A stretch of 64,000 nt of DNA from assembly GCF_004798865.1 (NCBI RefSeq), contig NW_025335268.1:83938178-84002177 (forward strand), in the 5' to 3' direction. Under the pieces are notes generated by a model, which saw only the letters and a program-made list of their open reading frames with translations, had not been told where the DNA came from and did no database searches. A program made the position numbers and the translations under genes. How positions within the stretch are numbered: position 1 is the first letter of the stretch; every line of letters starts with the position of its first letter. Positions 33,791-45,599 of the stretch are shown here, piece by piece. The DNA comes from Varanus komodoensis. Taxonomy: Eukaryota > Chordata > Lepidosauria > Squamata > Varanidae.

Positions 33791-34600
33791 CAATTCATCC
33801 ACCACTAACCTGGACTCGGTCCTTCGCCAAAGCAGAGCTCTGACTGCAGAAGCAGAAGAAGTATATTTCATGCAAACTGGATTGGAGTTGCTCTGTTACT
33901 TTATCCTGGGTTATTGTAAGAGAAGCAGAAGCCAGCAAGCATACTCATTCTTGCCATCCCACGTCCTCTGCAGCTGGGCAGAGCCAAACAAGTCTTTCCA
34001 TGAATTCTACAGCATAATGTCCAGTTTGCATTCCAGGCTGGTAAGTTGATAATATCCCATTAGTCATATTTATAGTGGGGGGAGTGCAAACCTGGGGATG
34101 AAAATCAGCCCCTCTGGAGTCCCCAGATGTTGATGCCTCCCCCCCCCCCCGGCACGAACTCCTGACCCAGCCATGGATCTTTTGGAGTTGTCCCACCAGT
34201 TGTGCAGTTTTTGCCCATTCTAGAGGCTGAAAAGCCTCTCCTATGGCTTAGTTATAGTAGTAAGAGCTTTAAGATACACCAGGCAGTATTTTTGTGATAC
34301 TGACCTTTTCCCTTTTTACTTCAGCCACACACATCACCAGATTGCAGCCCCAAGAGTGTCTACGAAACTGAATTTGACCCTCAAACTAAAAAAGATTTCC
34401 TATCCTTGGTATAGTACCTCAACCAATTCCCAGACCTAAGCTCATTAATTTCTGGATGTAATTTGTGAAATGTATACTGTTTTCCCCAGTTTCCTAGATG
34501 CAATAGTACATAAATAGTTTATATAGACCTCTTTTGTAAATGCAAGTAGTTGAATGCTCTATCTGAAATTTCCCTCTCTTAGTTACTTACCTACATTTTT
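33791..34600. other. Unique sequence with a C-run
   Basis: No gene recognised. A C-run lies at 34139-34150. Frames at 33777-34049 and 33945-34196 have no recognised domain. Confidence 0.5.
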
Positions 34601-35430
34601 TTTTTTAATTTCACTGTCCCACCCCACTGCGGGAATCCTCCTGCAGGAGAATTAGAGGTCTCAGGGATCAAGAATATCCCAGATCACCCATGTCAAATGG
34701 CCAGGAGGAACCTGAGCCTTTGAAAGAGATGGCCACATGTTCATCCATGCAAAGGATGGGGGACTCTGCCTCTGAGGTAAAAGCTGAGGCTGAGCAAGCC
34801 CCTAGCCATGAGGAATGTCACTGCCTCAAGAGACTAACCAGGTGGGTGCCCTTCTGAAGTCCTCAGTTATGCTGAATTACTCCTCAAGAGAAACTGACCC
34901 TTCATGAATAGGACTCTTGCCAGAAAACCACCATGAACTACACCTGAGCCCCAGGAATGGATCAAGAGGCTCTGGCAATATAATGCTTCAGTTTCAGCCT
35001 AGCCAAGGCTACAGCAGTGCTGTTCTCCAGCTTCAGAGCCTTCTGCATGGTTTTCTGATGCTTGGTTTGTGATTGAGTCATCATGCCACTGCTTGATCGT
35101 GGGGTCCTGCTTAATTGCGCTTCCAAGCAGCTTAATGTATCTGACTGCTTAACAGTGCTCTGACTTTTGCTTTTATCTTGACCACTGCTGCCTTAGCTCA
35201 ATCCCTTTGGAGTGAAATCTTTGTGCTTGACCTGTCTTGGTGCTTTGGCTTTTTGACTGCTTCCAAGTCTGATTCGGCTGAAGTAGGACACTAGTACACT
35301 TACTCTAAAATGTGTACTCCAGCTATAGGATTGGTCATCTTAAAATTTTACTCCTGTTTTGAAGGTCCTCCTGAGGTCTAGTCTGAGGAAGAAGCCTTTG
35401 AAATAAAAATAAAATAAAATAAACTCTGCA
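34601..35430 (+). repeat. Unclassified retroposon-like block with A-rich tail
   Basis: The block is richer in G and C than its surroundings, and it contains many similar words ('gactgctt', 'tgcttgac', 'cttggt'), giving a loose repetitive texture between 35080 and 35290. It ends at 35395-35430 with a repeated AAAAT motif, like a retroposon tail. No protein motif or known family is recognised. Confidence 0.3.
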
Positions 35431-37456
35431 ATGATTTAAATCTCTTATTAGTCTCTCGAGACCAACTCTCTGGCTCAAAGTTTTAAGTCTTACAGGAAAA
35501 ATAAAAAGGGCATGTTGAGGCCAGTTCTCTGGGGTCTTTTATAATTTTCTTTCACTGTTCGGTCCCAAAAGCCATGTTCTCCTTACAAATCGCATGTTTC
35601 ACACATGATACACCCAGGCACCTCCGTCCAGTAATTGTTTGCTGCACAAACTCTGTAACACATCATTAGTCCTGCCACACATCTACTTCTGCCCACAGTA
35701 ACTTTTCCAAAATGAAAAAGTGCCATTCAGCATTACAATTTCAGTATATTTCTGAGCGCAATGCGCAGTGGAAGGAGAGGAGGACAGGAAATGCGATGGA
35801 GGAAATGGCTGCTTGCGTTAGTTCATATCTTGTTAAAAGTCCCCCACCCCCTGCATCATTTTTCCCTTCCTCCAATGAGACTGTGAGAAATGTGAAAATT
35901 TACATGATCACTTCTGACATTTCTTGGCAACTGGGAAGGCAAGAAATGGGAAGGTTCACTCCTTTCCGATCCAAGATTAAATTTGGACTTGAACACAAGG
36001 CTCATTTAAGCAGCAATTAAAGAACCTCATAGACTGAGGGAAAATTAAATGATGAATGCAAAGAGGCTTATTTAATGGGGATATTAAGTAAACTGCTGGT
36101 AAAAATGCCCATTTATCATCCACTGATTCCTAATTGGTTTCCTGTTCCTGCCTGCATGTAGCATTTTCAGAAGGAATTACCTTCCTTTAGTGCAATCGTT
36201 GCAAATGCAATAAATCAAACCCCATGGATTTTAGCTAATTTAGATGGAGGCTATATGAGAGTCGAATTATGCAACAGTGCTTGCAATTAATGCCCATTAC
36301 AATTTTTGGCTTAAAAGACAGAGTGGTTCATTTTAATGCACCCTGCCTAGCTTGGTTATAACGTTAAAATAAAAGAACGCTTTTCTTTCCAAGAAGGCAA
36401 CACTCACCTTTCTAAACAATTCAGTCAATCTTCAGTGTTATGGCTATTGCCTGCCATTCCTAGCTTCCTTTAAAATGCCAATATGAATTCTAGAATCTCA
36501 CTTCTAGAAAGTCACCCACTTTGTTTTATAGTAAGAACCCATCAATATAAGGTTGCTTGGAGTCCAAAAACCATAGGGCCAGGTCTGCTCTGGGTCAGAA
36601 GCAAGCCTTCTCCTGCAGGAAGAGGCTCTCTTCTAATGTAGCTTCATGCATTTGTTCTGGATTTGCTAGGCTCAAATTGGAGCAATGGCCAATATGCAGG
36701 CACAGAGGAGGAAAGGAGGCGTGTGGCGCTCCTTTTGTTGCAGCTTTTCCATCTCTTCCAATAGATGTGTCTGCCTTGAGACACACCTAGTAAAAATATG
36801 TTGAGGATATTTTTTTCACCAGCCTGCTGAGAAACAAGCATACTCAGCCTTCACCTGGCTCTTCAGAGGGTTGTCCATCCTGGTCCCCACATGTGCGCAG
36901 TAAGGTCTGTCTGAAATGAGCAGTAAGGTCTGTCTGAAATTTGTAATTTCAGAATTAGTCCTTGTGTAGGCAAATAAATAAAGGTACAGAGGCTGCATTT
37001 CTGGAGCTGTTTCCCCAATTCAAAGCCTGTGCTTCCATTTTCCTTAAAGGAGATGCAAACCCTTTTAAAACATTATCATCCTTTTCTATATTTGTTCAGC
37101 CATAACTACAAAAAAGCAGCCAATTCACATGAAATTATGGTATAGGAATAACAGGACTTAAATAAAGAACTAAACGTCATGTGGCCCTATAAAAGATATC
37201 AAATGTGTAACATTTTAATGTACCCATTTACTTAGTCTCTGATGAACAATAGGCTGTGCATTAGCTGAAAACTTCTGCTAACAGGGAGAAAATTCTAAAC
37301 AATAGAACATGTAGTATTCATCCACAAGCATACACATAGTTCATATAAGTTAAAGCTACAATTTAAGGAGAAAATGTGCTGTTGTTAATTGAGTAGCCAG
37401 AAGAGGAGAAAGTAGGTCCCAAAAAGGTATGGAGATTGGGTCCACAAAACAAACAT
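35431..37456. other. Unique sequence with possible conserved non-coding block
   Basis: No gene recognised; frames at 35712-36020 and 36557-36790 show nothing diagnostic. The region 36020-36380 is repeat-free and has dense ATTA/TAAT cores. A 23-bp tandem duplication lies at 36897-36940. Confidence 0.45.
36897..36940. repeat. Tandem duplication, 23-bp unit x2
   Basis: The words 'gcagtaaggtctgtctgaaat' at 36897-36917 and 36920-36940 are identical, separated by two bases. This indicates a recent local duplication. Confidence 0.9.
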
Positions 37457-37700
37457 GATTATTTATTTATTTGTTTTTCGATTTCTATCCTGCCTTTTTC
37501 CTACAAAGGACTCAAGGCAGCTTGCATTATGCTCCACCACCATCTTATCCCCACAACAACAACCCAGTGGGGTAGGTTGGGCTGAGAGTCTGTGACTGGC
37601 CCAAAGCCACCCAGTTGGCTTCATGGCTGAGCAGGGACTAGAACCCAGATCATCTGAGTCCCAGTTCCATGCTCTTAACCACTACATCACACTGGCTTTC
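37457..37700 (-). mobile_element. Sauria/MIR-like tRNA SINE
   Basis: Same subfamily and orientation as 19922-20165: minus-strand head with A-box (gccagtgtgatgtagtggtt) and B-box (gggttctagtccctgctca), 'ttgggccagtcacagactc' core, and an A-rich tail complement (atttatttatttgttttt) at 37460-37479. It abuts an L2 fragment starting at about 37703. Confidence 0.88.
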
Positions 37701-37702
37701 TG

Positions 37703-38220
37703 AGGTATTATCTGCGGGAACATCTCCTCCCATATGTACCTTAAGATCATCTTTGGAGATCCTTCTCCGGGAGCCGCCTTTAAAGGCTATGAAGAGGACA
37801 GGTACTCAGGGAAGGCCTTTTCAGTAGTGGCACCTCATTTATAAAGTTCTCTCCCCAGTGAAGTACACCTGGAGCTCACACTTTATATGTTCTGGCGCCA
37901 GGCAAAAATGTTTTAATTCACTCAGCATTGTAAAGGTTAAGTGATATATTATGACTATTTTTGCCAGAACTTTGCCTTGTTTTATTTTCTGGTTTGGTTT
38001 TTGCTTTTATTGGTATTTTGTATTTACTAATCTGTTTAAATACGTTGTAAACCATTTTGTGAAGTTTTACTTATTGCTCAATTGGAATGTTTTATTGATT
38101 GCAGATTTGTTTTAATATATCATGTTATCTTTTTTTTTTTTTTTTGAGTGTAGTGTAAACCATTCAGAAAGCCAGCACAGCTGAGTGATGGTATACAATT
38201 TTTTGATAAATAAATAAACA
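37703..38220 (+). mobile_element. L2 LINE, 3' end, more diverged subfamily
   Basis: Forward translation gives LEILLREPPLKAMKRTGTQG and PFQ-WHLIYKVLSPVKYTW, an L2 ORF2 C-terminus of a different subfamily from the copies at 26215 and 43178. The 3' UTR ends at 'gataaataaataaaca' (38205-38220). A T-run of about 17 bases lies at 38131-38147. The copy has in-frame stops and is 5'-truncated. Confidence 0.75.
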
Positions 38221-41200
38221 TGTAGAAATCCAAATATACTAATTTATATATGCTCTAAAGTCTCTGTGTGTGTGCACATGCTTTTCAATTATTGTGTCTC
38301 CACAGGGACCTCTATCTGTTTTTTAAAAAAAAGGATGTATGTGCAGGGATGAGCAAGGTATTTCATTCCAGGGGGAAAAACTCAGCCAGAGAAGTTCAAG
38401 GGAGATAGTAGGAGATGTAGCACATGAAGTACATGGGCAAGAAGGCCACTAATCTAGAGGAATCAAATGCAGCAGAAATCACTGGGGTTCCTATACCTTC
38501 ATTTCAGCCAGTGCCCACAGAGAGCAGGTTGGTGGTACGGATGGCATCCCAAAGATCTGGAGCTCAGAATGAAAGTTTCAGGCCTCAGGATGCCTGCTAA
38601 ATAGCACCTCCCTTGGCCGCCCAGGTGGGCCGCAGGAGTGGAAGAGCAGCTTTATTCCAATTTAAGCTCATGCGGTCATGTATACCCATAAACCATGGCC
38701 ATACCTGAAAGTCACATTATTGCAAGTGGAATCTGGGACTTGTTGATGTATAAGGTGCACACTACACATTACACACAAAAGGTTGTTATAAGCACCCGTT
38801 ATTTTGATTCATTTGTTTGTTTCTTAAATAAGGCTGAGAATCTAAATGGAGCAGGGGCGTAATCCTACTTATTCCCCACCCAACCCTGTAAGGTGTGAGG
38901 AGAAGGAGAGAGCAACTATGATGGTTCAGAGAACTCAAATTTCAGAAAAAGAAAGAGGTTAAGCAATATTTTCTTCTTCCGTTCCTCTCCCACAAACTGC
39001 AGCTTCCTGAGGCTGGTTTTCATTTTAGTCCAGCCCAAACTGCCCTGGAGCTTTTTAATGCACACTTGTTGGCATCATGTACAGTCTATTCCTTATAATT
39101 ACTCGCTGATGTTAAGGCCCTTGCGGTACCAGCATATGTTTGATAATGGCTTGCTCTAGAGTTGCAGTGCATCCACCAAGCACCCTTGGAGCCCATGAAA
39201 GGCATGTGCAGGGGGTGGAGTGTTGACTTTCTGCTAGGCAAGGCTTGCATGGAAACTGTTTTGTCAGAACCAGGAACCTCCCTCGGGATATATTCACACA
39301 GACCTGCAACCTGCACAGCTCTGACAGCTCACAAAAGGGCTGCAACAATTGAGAAAATATTTTTCAGGTTTAGCAGTGCTGGACAGGTGCTCTACACTGT
39401 TTGACAAAATGGTGAGAGTACATTCTTTAAAATCATGAAACCCAGCATAGTTATAATGCAGAGGGCTAGTTTTGTCCCCTTGCCCACTGGCCACACATTC
39501 CAGCCATCTCGCAGTCAGTTCAGCTCGAAGGAACTGATCCTTTGCAGGTAAGATTTAACACAGAAATGGGAACCTCGGTTTTAGCCCAGGTATTCCTAGT
39601 TGCCCTGTTCACATGTTCAGGCTGCCCTCCTGAAGAGGGTTTATGACAACACTGGATGTATGATTTAATATCAAATAAATATTCTCATCATGTTATCATA
39701 TTAACTAAAACAGTACTAATTCAGCACTGATAAAGTCAAATAATGAAGCAAATCCTAATTCATTAGATAGATGAAGCAATTATGGTATGCATTAGCCGTT
39801 CTTTTTTATTTTTCACTTTCTAAAATCCCTTCCAGGAAATCAAATTAAAACTAGACTAAATTAACATTTTTAAAAGTCAGGAGTAAATGTTACACCATAG
39901 TGATTCTAACTATACTATTCTTTTCCATCATGATATTAGGACCTTTTTTTCTTTCAGCTTCAGTGCTAGAAATTAATAACATTTCCACAGGGGCTCATTT
40001 TTCTTGAAATTATATTATTCAGTAGAGCCAGTCAGAAGAAACAAAAGCATTACTCAGTGTGATTGGGTTGTTAGCACGTCAACTGGATCTATGCGGGGGG
40101 AAGAATCATTGCTCATGTAGTGTCCCAAAAGAAATGCAATATTCATATCAAACATTTACCATATGTTTGCACATTTTGCAAATGTCTATGTTTAAAAATA
40201 TGCCAACTTGCTGTGGTCTTCAGCATGTTCTAACGAAGGTTTCAATGTGGCTTTCAGTACTGAACATGTTTCCCACCATTATAAGGAAACAGTTATTTCT
40301 CTGCTAATAGAGCAATCATATTAAAAACAATGAGCCATGCTCCAGTCACTTATAGTAAATAATTTCACAGCTCAGCCCTACCTTAATGCTATTTTAAAAT
40401 CCGTGAGCACAATACAATTCATTTTCAACCTGAAAGTCCAACGTTTGACAGATAAATTCCCCTTAAGCGAAAAAAGGAAAGTGCATAGAGAATGCAATAA
40501 TTAGAATGCATTATCCATTATGCAAAGTGTGCTTTGCATTGCTGCAAAATACCTAGGAGTTTTTTTTTTTTTGCGGGGGAGGATGGAGGGCCGTCGCCTG
40601 GCAGTGGTTGGGTCTTCGGAATTCTCGGGTGAAATGAGGCACACAATGCAGCCCTGCCCTGCCTGTGAACATTCCACTGACATGTTGCTCGCTTTCAAAA
40701 ATGTAAATGATTTAAAGGAAAGGCTAAGCAGAAACGTACATCAAGTGCCACCATTTTACCATCTGCTTTAATCACACGGGGCTTCCCCCGAATGGTTTGG
40801 GATGTTGGTTGTTTCAGATGAGATTTCTGTACTGCGATTAGGGATTCTGAACAAATGTGGTGAGTGAAGAAAGAGGGTGGGAGATGGGGGAGAGAAATGT
40901 AGCAGTGGTTAAAGCATAGTTTAATGACTCCAATCTCAGTCACTTTTTCTTATGTATTGTATGTGCAAGTCCATAGTACAGCATAATGTGTCATAATTTG
41001 GCCTCCAATTCTGACAGCCAGTGCCTGACTTGGGCATTAAATCATTGCCCCAAGGAATTCACATTCTGGCAAGTCCTGATGGGTAGGGCTGTCATCTCCT
41101 CCCACACATTACCTATCACTTTTGACATGATTGAATCAAAATTAGTCAGTACATTTAGATGTAAATTAGAGACATCCAAGAATAATAATGAGCACAAAAA

Positions 41201-42982
41201 TATAGCTCTGTGAAATTGACACAGCAACAGCTTACTACAGTCTTCCACAGTGTCCTCGAAATTATTAATACCATGATAACAAACGTATTATATCAAAAAA
41301 GCGAAGAAAACTTTTTTTTTTTTTTTTTGGAGGGGCATATTTAACGAAGCCTGAAATCCCAAAGAAGCGTTATCACATTAGCTCATCTTGCAATTATGAT
41401 GAGCAAATGGTAGCCAAATTGTGTGTCTGTTGGGAGAGAGGGGACACAGTTAACTGTCCACGTATAAAGTGCACATAGGCTGAGCATCATGCCTGGCAGA
41501 TGTTTCTCATTTGCACCTTACCTTCATAAATGCCTTCAAGTCCTTAATTATTACTTCCACTTTGTACACTGAGAAATGAGGTTAAAGGATTACTACTCAG
41601 GGCACAGTGGCCACAAAGGAATGAAGCAACAAAGGCTCTGTAGCAAACTGGTGCATATAACCCCATGACATGCAGCAAATTCAGCATATGTTGGTTTTTG
41701 ACACCTGATTTCAGGTGTCACTTAGGGCTACAATCAGATGTCAGTAAAATGTGTTTTTGCCCCCTCCCTGCCCTCTTTACAGGAATCCAAAATGGTGCCC
41801 CTTCTCTGGACTGTGCCATTTGCTTTGCTTGCTTTATGCCATTAATTAAAGGAGCAGCATTCTATAATTGAGTCCAGGAAATCATTTTAAAAGGAAGTTT
41901 CTTGCTTGCTTCATGTTTAAAATATTGGTTGGTGTTTCTGTTTCACCAGGACCAACAGGGACTCTAGAACATTGCTCTGTTCCAAATAGCAATTTTAAGT
42001 CACAAGGGAGAAAGCAAAATGTTGCTGCCAGGAAAAATTACCCTGTTCTAGGATCAACATAGTCATGAGGGATAGGACCTTCAGATCCCGAATATGGGTC
42101 ATAGGGGATGATGGTCATTATAGTCAAATACATTGGAGTACATCAGCATAGGGAAAGCATAGCAAAATAACTGCATCAATCACATTGTGTGCCTTGTAAC
42201 AATGTAAAAATGTTGCGTGCTTTTTGCCATTTCTTGGAATGCCTATATTGGGGGGATTGGTGAGGATATGTTTGTGAATAAGGCATAAATCTATAGGATT
42301 AGGTGTTGTTGTTGTTAAAAAGATCAATATATATTCTGTTGTTTGGCTTGGAGGTACCCAGCAATTATAACAACTGAAGAACCATTGTGAATCACCTATC
42401 ACACTGACAGGAAAAATTCCAACAAATGTGCTTTTTATTTGTAAATATAAGCACATACAAGATTTTGGAAAGCCATGCAAGAAGGCGAATTCCTATCTTT
42501 GGTAATCTCACTACTCATTCTTCTGGATGAAGAATTTTGCTAATCCAAAAAATATATAAATTCTATGGACTCTGCAGGAGTTGATTCCAAATACTATAGG
42601 GTAAAGTATCATAAGGGGAAGGTTGCCCATATCCTCCTTACCTGATGTATAAAACATTAAGCATGACTGCACTCGTTCATGTGCACATCTCAGATAAGAA
42701 TAGGACCAACAACGTGAGATTCAGCACACTGCAGTCACAAGAAATGGAAGGCCCTGCATGCACACGCCTTGCGTACAGCCAGCAGTACATCCACACAACA
42801 AGCTATGTCACAACCACAGGAGGCCCTCTGATCTTCCTTCGAGGACTTGAAAGTCCTAGGGAGTCAGATTGCACAGATCTATCATGCCTGGCTAGCACAG
42901 AGGATACACTGAGATCAGCCAGCACTGACAGGAATGTGAGTGTGAGTGTGAGTGAGGAGTGAGTAGATTCCCTGTCATGTTA
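38221..42982. other. Long repeat-poor stretch, possible regulatory desert
   Basis: About 4.8 kb with no recognised transposon and no gene. T-runs lie near 40559-40573 and 41311-41328. The blocks 39660-39880, 40340-40560 and 40975-41290 are AT-rich, repeat-free and dense in homeodomain/octamer-like cores; they are candidate conserved non-coding elements. The frames at 39162-39404, 40520-40771 and 42124-42480 have no recognisable domain. A (GTGAGT)n run lies at 42935-42956. Confidence 0.4.
40520..40539. repeat. Perfect 8-bp inverted repeat around octamer-like sites
   Basis: Arms 'atgcaaag' and 'ctttgcat' with a 4-base spacer. Each arm resembles the octamer motif ATGCAAAT with one change. It may be a paired binding site or chance. 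Confidence 0.6.
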
Positions 42983-43176
42983 ATGATAGAATCTTAGAGT
43001 CATCAGACTGGGGGCCCATCAAGTCCAGCCTTTTGCTTGGGACAGATATCTAGTTTAAAGTGGTCCTTCATACATGGCTGTCCTCTTGAATATCTCCAAC
43101 GATAAAGAGCCCACCACCTCCCTAAGCAGTTTGCTCCAGCATCTGACTACTGTGAGTCTTAGGAAATGCCTCCTAC

Positions 43177-43177
<1 letters not shown>
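42983..43177 (-). mobile_element. CR1 LINE, 3' end, left arm of a split copy
   Basis: The plus strand shows 'agaatcttagagtcatcaga', 'gcccatcaagtccag', 'agcccaccacctccctaagc' and 'gactactgtgagtcttagga', the complement of the CR1 3' region. It stops where an L2 element begins and resumes at about 44693. Confidence 0.75.

Positions 43178-43215
<38 letters not shown>
43175..43215. repeat. (TTA)n microsatellite at an L2 tail
   Basis: About 13 units of ATT/TTA. It forms the tail of the adjoining minus-strand L2, taking the place of the (AAAT)n seen at 26541-26564. The pattern shows the tail repeat can mutate and expand. Confidence 0.92.
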
Positions 43216-43218
<3 letters not shown>

Positions 43219-44692
43219 ACATTTCTATGCCGCCCCTTGCCGAAACCTCGGGGCGGCTTACAACATGATAAAATACATTGAAATACAATAGTACATAATA
43301 AATTACTATTAAATATAAAAATACAAAAAATACATTGATTTACAAATACAAAATTAAAATTATCAGTATAAAATAAAAATATAGGAGGAGAAAGAGAAGG
43401 AAGAAGAAGTTGCCCAGGCCAGATCATATGTTTTAACAATTGAAATGATGTTTAAATAAAAAGGTCTTTACCTGGCGCCGAAAAACCAGTAACGACGGTG
43501 CCAGGCGGACCTCTTTGGGGAGTGAATTCCATAGGTTGGGCGCCACCGCAGAGAAAGCCCTCCTCCGGGTACTTACTCTCCTAATTTCTTTCATGGAGGG
43601 TTCCCGGAGAAGGGACTCTCCCGCAGATCTCAAAGGGCGGTCGGGCATATACGGACGTAAGCGCTCGTTCAGGTAGCCAGGACCCAAGCCGTTTAGGGCT
43701 TTGTAGGTCATCACCAACACCTTGAATTGGGCCCGGGCTTCAATGGGAAGCCAGTGAAGCTGATGGAGGACTGGAGTCATGTGAGCATAATGCCCCGTCC
43801 CCGTCAGCAACCTGGCAGCTCTATTTTGCACCAATTGAAGTGTTCGGACTGTCTTCAGGGGAAGCCCCACGTAAAGCGCGTTACAGAAGTCTAGGCGGGA
43901 AGTCACCAGCGCGTGTGTCACCGTCGCCAGGCAGTCGTACTCCAGGTAGGGGCGCAGCTGATTAATCAGCCGAAGCTGAAGGAAGGCGTTCCTCGCTACC
44001 GCTGTCACCTGAGCTTCCAAAGAAAGCTCCGGGTCGAGGAGTACTCCTAAGCTGCGGACCTTATCCCTAAGAGGGAGTGTTGCACCATTCAGGACCAGGT
44101 CAAATCCACCCTCTCCGAAACCCGATCCGCCAACCAACAGGACCTCCGTCTTGTCTGGGTTGAGTTTCAGTTTATTGGCCCTCATCCATTCCCTTACCTC
44201 GGCCAAGCACCGGTTCAGCACAGCCACTGCCTCACCTGGATTAGTGGAGAATGAGAGGTAAAGCTGGGTATCATCAGCGTATTGATGATTCCGCAGCCCA
44301 CACCTCCTGATGACCTCTCCCAGCGGTTTCATATAGATGTTAAATAGCAGAGGGGATAGAATGGAGCCCTGTGGTACCCCATGGCATAGCTGCCATGACG
44401 TAGAGACATGGTCCCCCAGCACTACCTTCTGGAATCGACCATCGAGATAGGAGCGGAACCACTGCAAAGCAGTGCCTCCAACCCCCAATCCCGCAAGTCT
44501 ATCCAGAAGGATACCATGGTCGATGGTATCGAAAGCCGCCGAGAGGTCCAGAAGAACCAACAGGGATGTACTCCCCCTGTCCTTCTCCCTGCACAGGTCG
44601 TCGTACAGGGCGACCAAGGCAGATTCAGTACTGTACCCGGGTCTGAAGCCGGACTGAAAAGGATCCAGATAATCAGTTTCAGCCAAAGCTTG
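43178..44692 (-). mobile_element. L2 LINE, 5'-truncated, young-looking
   Basis: The element reads on the minus strand from about 44692 to the (TTA)n tail. It carries the reverse-transcriptase frame described separately and a 3' UTR ending 'cggcatagaaatgttta'. It lies inside a minus-strand CR1 whose two arms flank it (42983-43177 and 44693-45125), so it inserted later. The 5' truncation cuts the reverse transcriptase near its start; the endonuclease and ORF1 regions are absent. It is therefore non-autonomous despite its preserved frame. Confidence 0.92.
43433..44686 (-). CDS. L2 reverse transcriptase, 417-residue stop-free frame (partial ORF2)
   Basis: This is the reverse-transcriptase part of an L2-type non-LTR retrotransposon ORF2. 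In an intact element the enzyme copies the element RNA into DNA at a nicked target site. Visible motifs: YLDPFQSGFRPG (residues 6-17), motif A LLDLSAAFDTIDH with Asp47, motif B GVPQGS (103-108), catalytic YADD (136-139), LKLNPDKTEVLLVGG, and the C-terminal L2 block LVMTYKALNGLGPGYL through RAFSAVAPNLWNSLPKEV to FKHHFNC. The family's full ORF2 is much longer and starts with an apurinic-like endonuclease, which is missing here because the copy is 5'-truncated; the ATG is internal and not a true start. No promoter is visible. The absence of stops over 1.25 kb suggests recent insertion. Retroelement identity is very secure; host function is not suggested. Confidence 0.9.
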   Translation of the reverse strand: MAETDYLDPFQSGFRPGYSTESALVALYDDLCREKDRGSTSLLVLLDLSAAFDTIDHGILLDRLAGLGVGGTALQWFRSYLDGRFQKVVLGDHVSTSWQLCHGVPQGSILSPLLFNIYMKPLGEVIRRCGLRNHQYADDTQLYLSFSTNPGEAVAVLNRCLAEVREWMRANKLKLNPDKTEVLLVGGSGFGEGGFDLVLNGATLPLRDKVRSLGVLLDPELSLEAQVTAVARNAFLQLRLINQLRPYLEYDCLATVTHALVTSRLDFCNALYVGLPLKTVRTLQLVQNRAARLLTGTGHYAHMTPVLHQLHWLPIEARAQFKVLVMTYKALNGLGPGYLNERLRPYMPDRPLRSAGESLLREPSMKEIRRVSTRRRAFSAVAPNLWNSLPKEVRLAPSLLVFRRQVKTFLFKHHFNC

Positions 44693-45125
44693 CCTTCCCG
44701 TAAATTATTTCATAACCTGTTATAGCCTGTTATTCCCTATCTTACAGTCTGGGATTATATAAAATGCACTGTGGACCTCTTCTGGATGACAGCCTTTAGG
44801 TACTTGCACAGTGTCATCATATCCCTGCTCAGTCTTCCTTTCTTAAAGTTAAACATGCCAAGTTCCTTCAATCTTTCCTTAGAGAACTTAGTTTCTTGTC
44901 ACCCAATCATCTTTGATGCCCTTTGCAGAACGCGTTCCAGTTACCTAAATCCTTCTTTCAGTGTGTGTGTGTCCAGGTCTGCACACAATATTCAAAGTGA
45001 GGTCTGAGCAGCACGGAGTAGAGTGGAACCATCACTTCCCATTATTTTGAAATTATACTCCTATTGATGTATTTCCTTTTTGTGCAGTCACATCACACTG
45101 CTGACTTGTATTCAGCATGTCATTG
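44693..45125 (-). mobile_element. CR1 LINE, right arm of a split copy
   Basis: Plus-strand sequence 'acagtctgggattatataaa', 'gtcatcatatccctgctcag' and 'ttaaagttaaacatgccaag' is the complement of CR1 ORF2 C-terminal coding (GLFSLEKR and VQRRATK block). 'gcagtcacatcacactgctg' near 45085-45104 is the more 5' part. Stops and small gaps are present. It is one insertion with 42983-43177, split by the L2. Confidence 0.75.
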
Positions 45126-45530
45126 AATATAATTTAAATAACATTTGCACACATATTATTGCCAAGCCACCTATCTCAAATCTTATACCTATTTACATAC
45201 ATATTTTTATATACAAATTTTTCTTCACTGAAGAAACTTTGCACTAGTCTCTGTGGGATTTCATCAACCATATTTGTACACAATGCTGGCATTTGGCAGC
45301 AAACCCATGGTTTATTCTTGGGATAATGTGAGGTTTCACAACCTCAAATTCCCAAGTTCAGAGATCACAGTAACAACCTACAAATGTGGCATTTATAGGA
45401 CATTGTTGCAAGCTGCTAATGGCTCAGACACAATTCATGGCTTATCCCCACAATTCATGGCATTCAATGTATTCTCGGTATCGGGTTGATTTGCTATTGA
45501 TGTGGGTAATTTAATTATTTCATTAGCTAA
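45126..45530. other. Unique AT-rich sequence
   Basis: Nothing recognised between the split CR1 and the mariner element, apart from a short unassigned frame at 45253-45489. Confidence 0.5.
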
Positions 45531-45599
45531 TACATAGGGTATACATGCAAAATTTCAAATAAGTGTGATCATTAGTTCCCTAGTAATCCTCAGTGAAAG

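Noticed and set aside
43055-43288. Frames with poly-Asn or poly-Leu
   Set aside because: They are translations of the (TTA)n microsatellite at the L2 tail.
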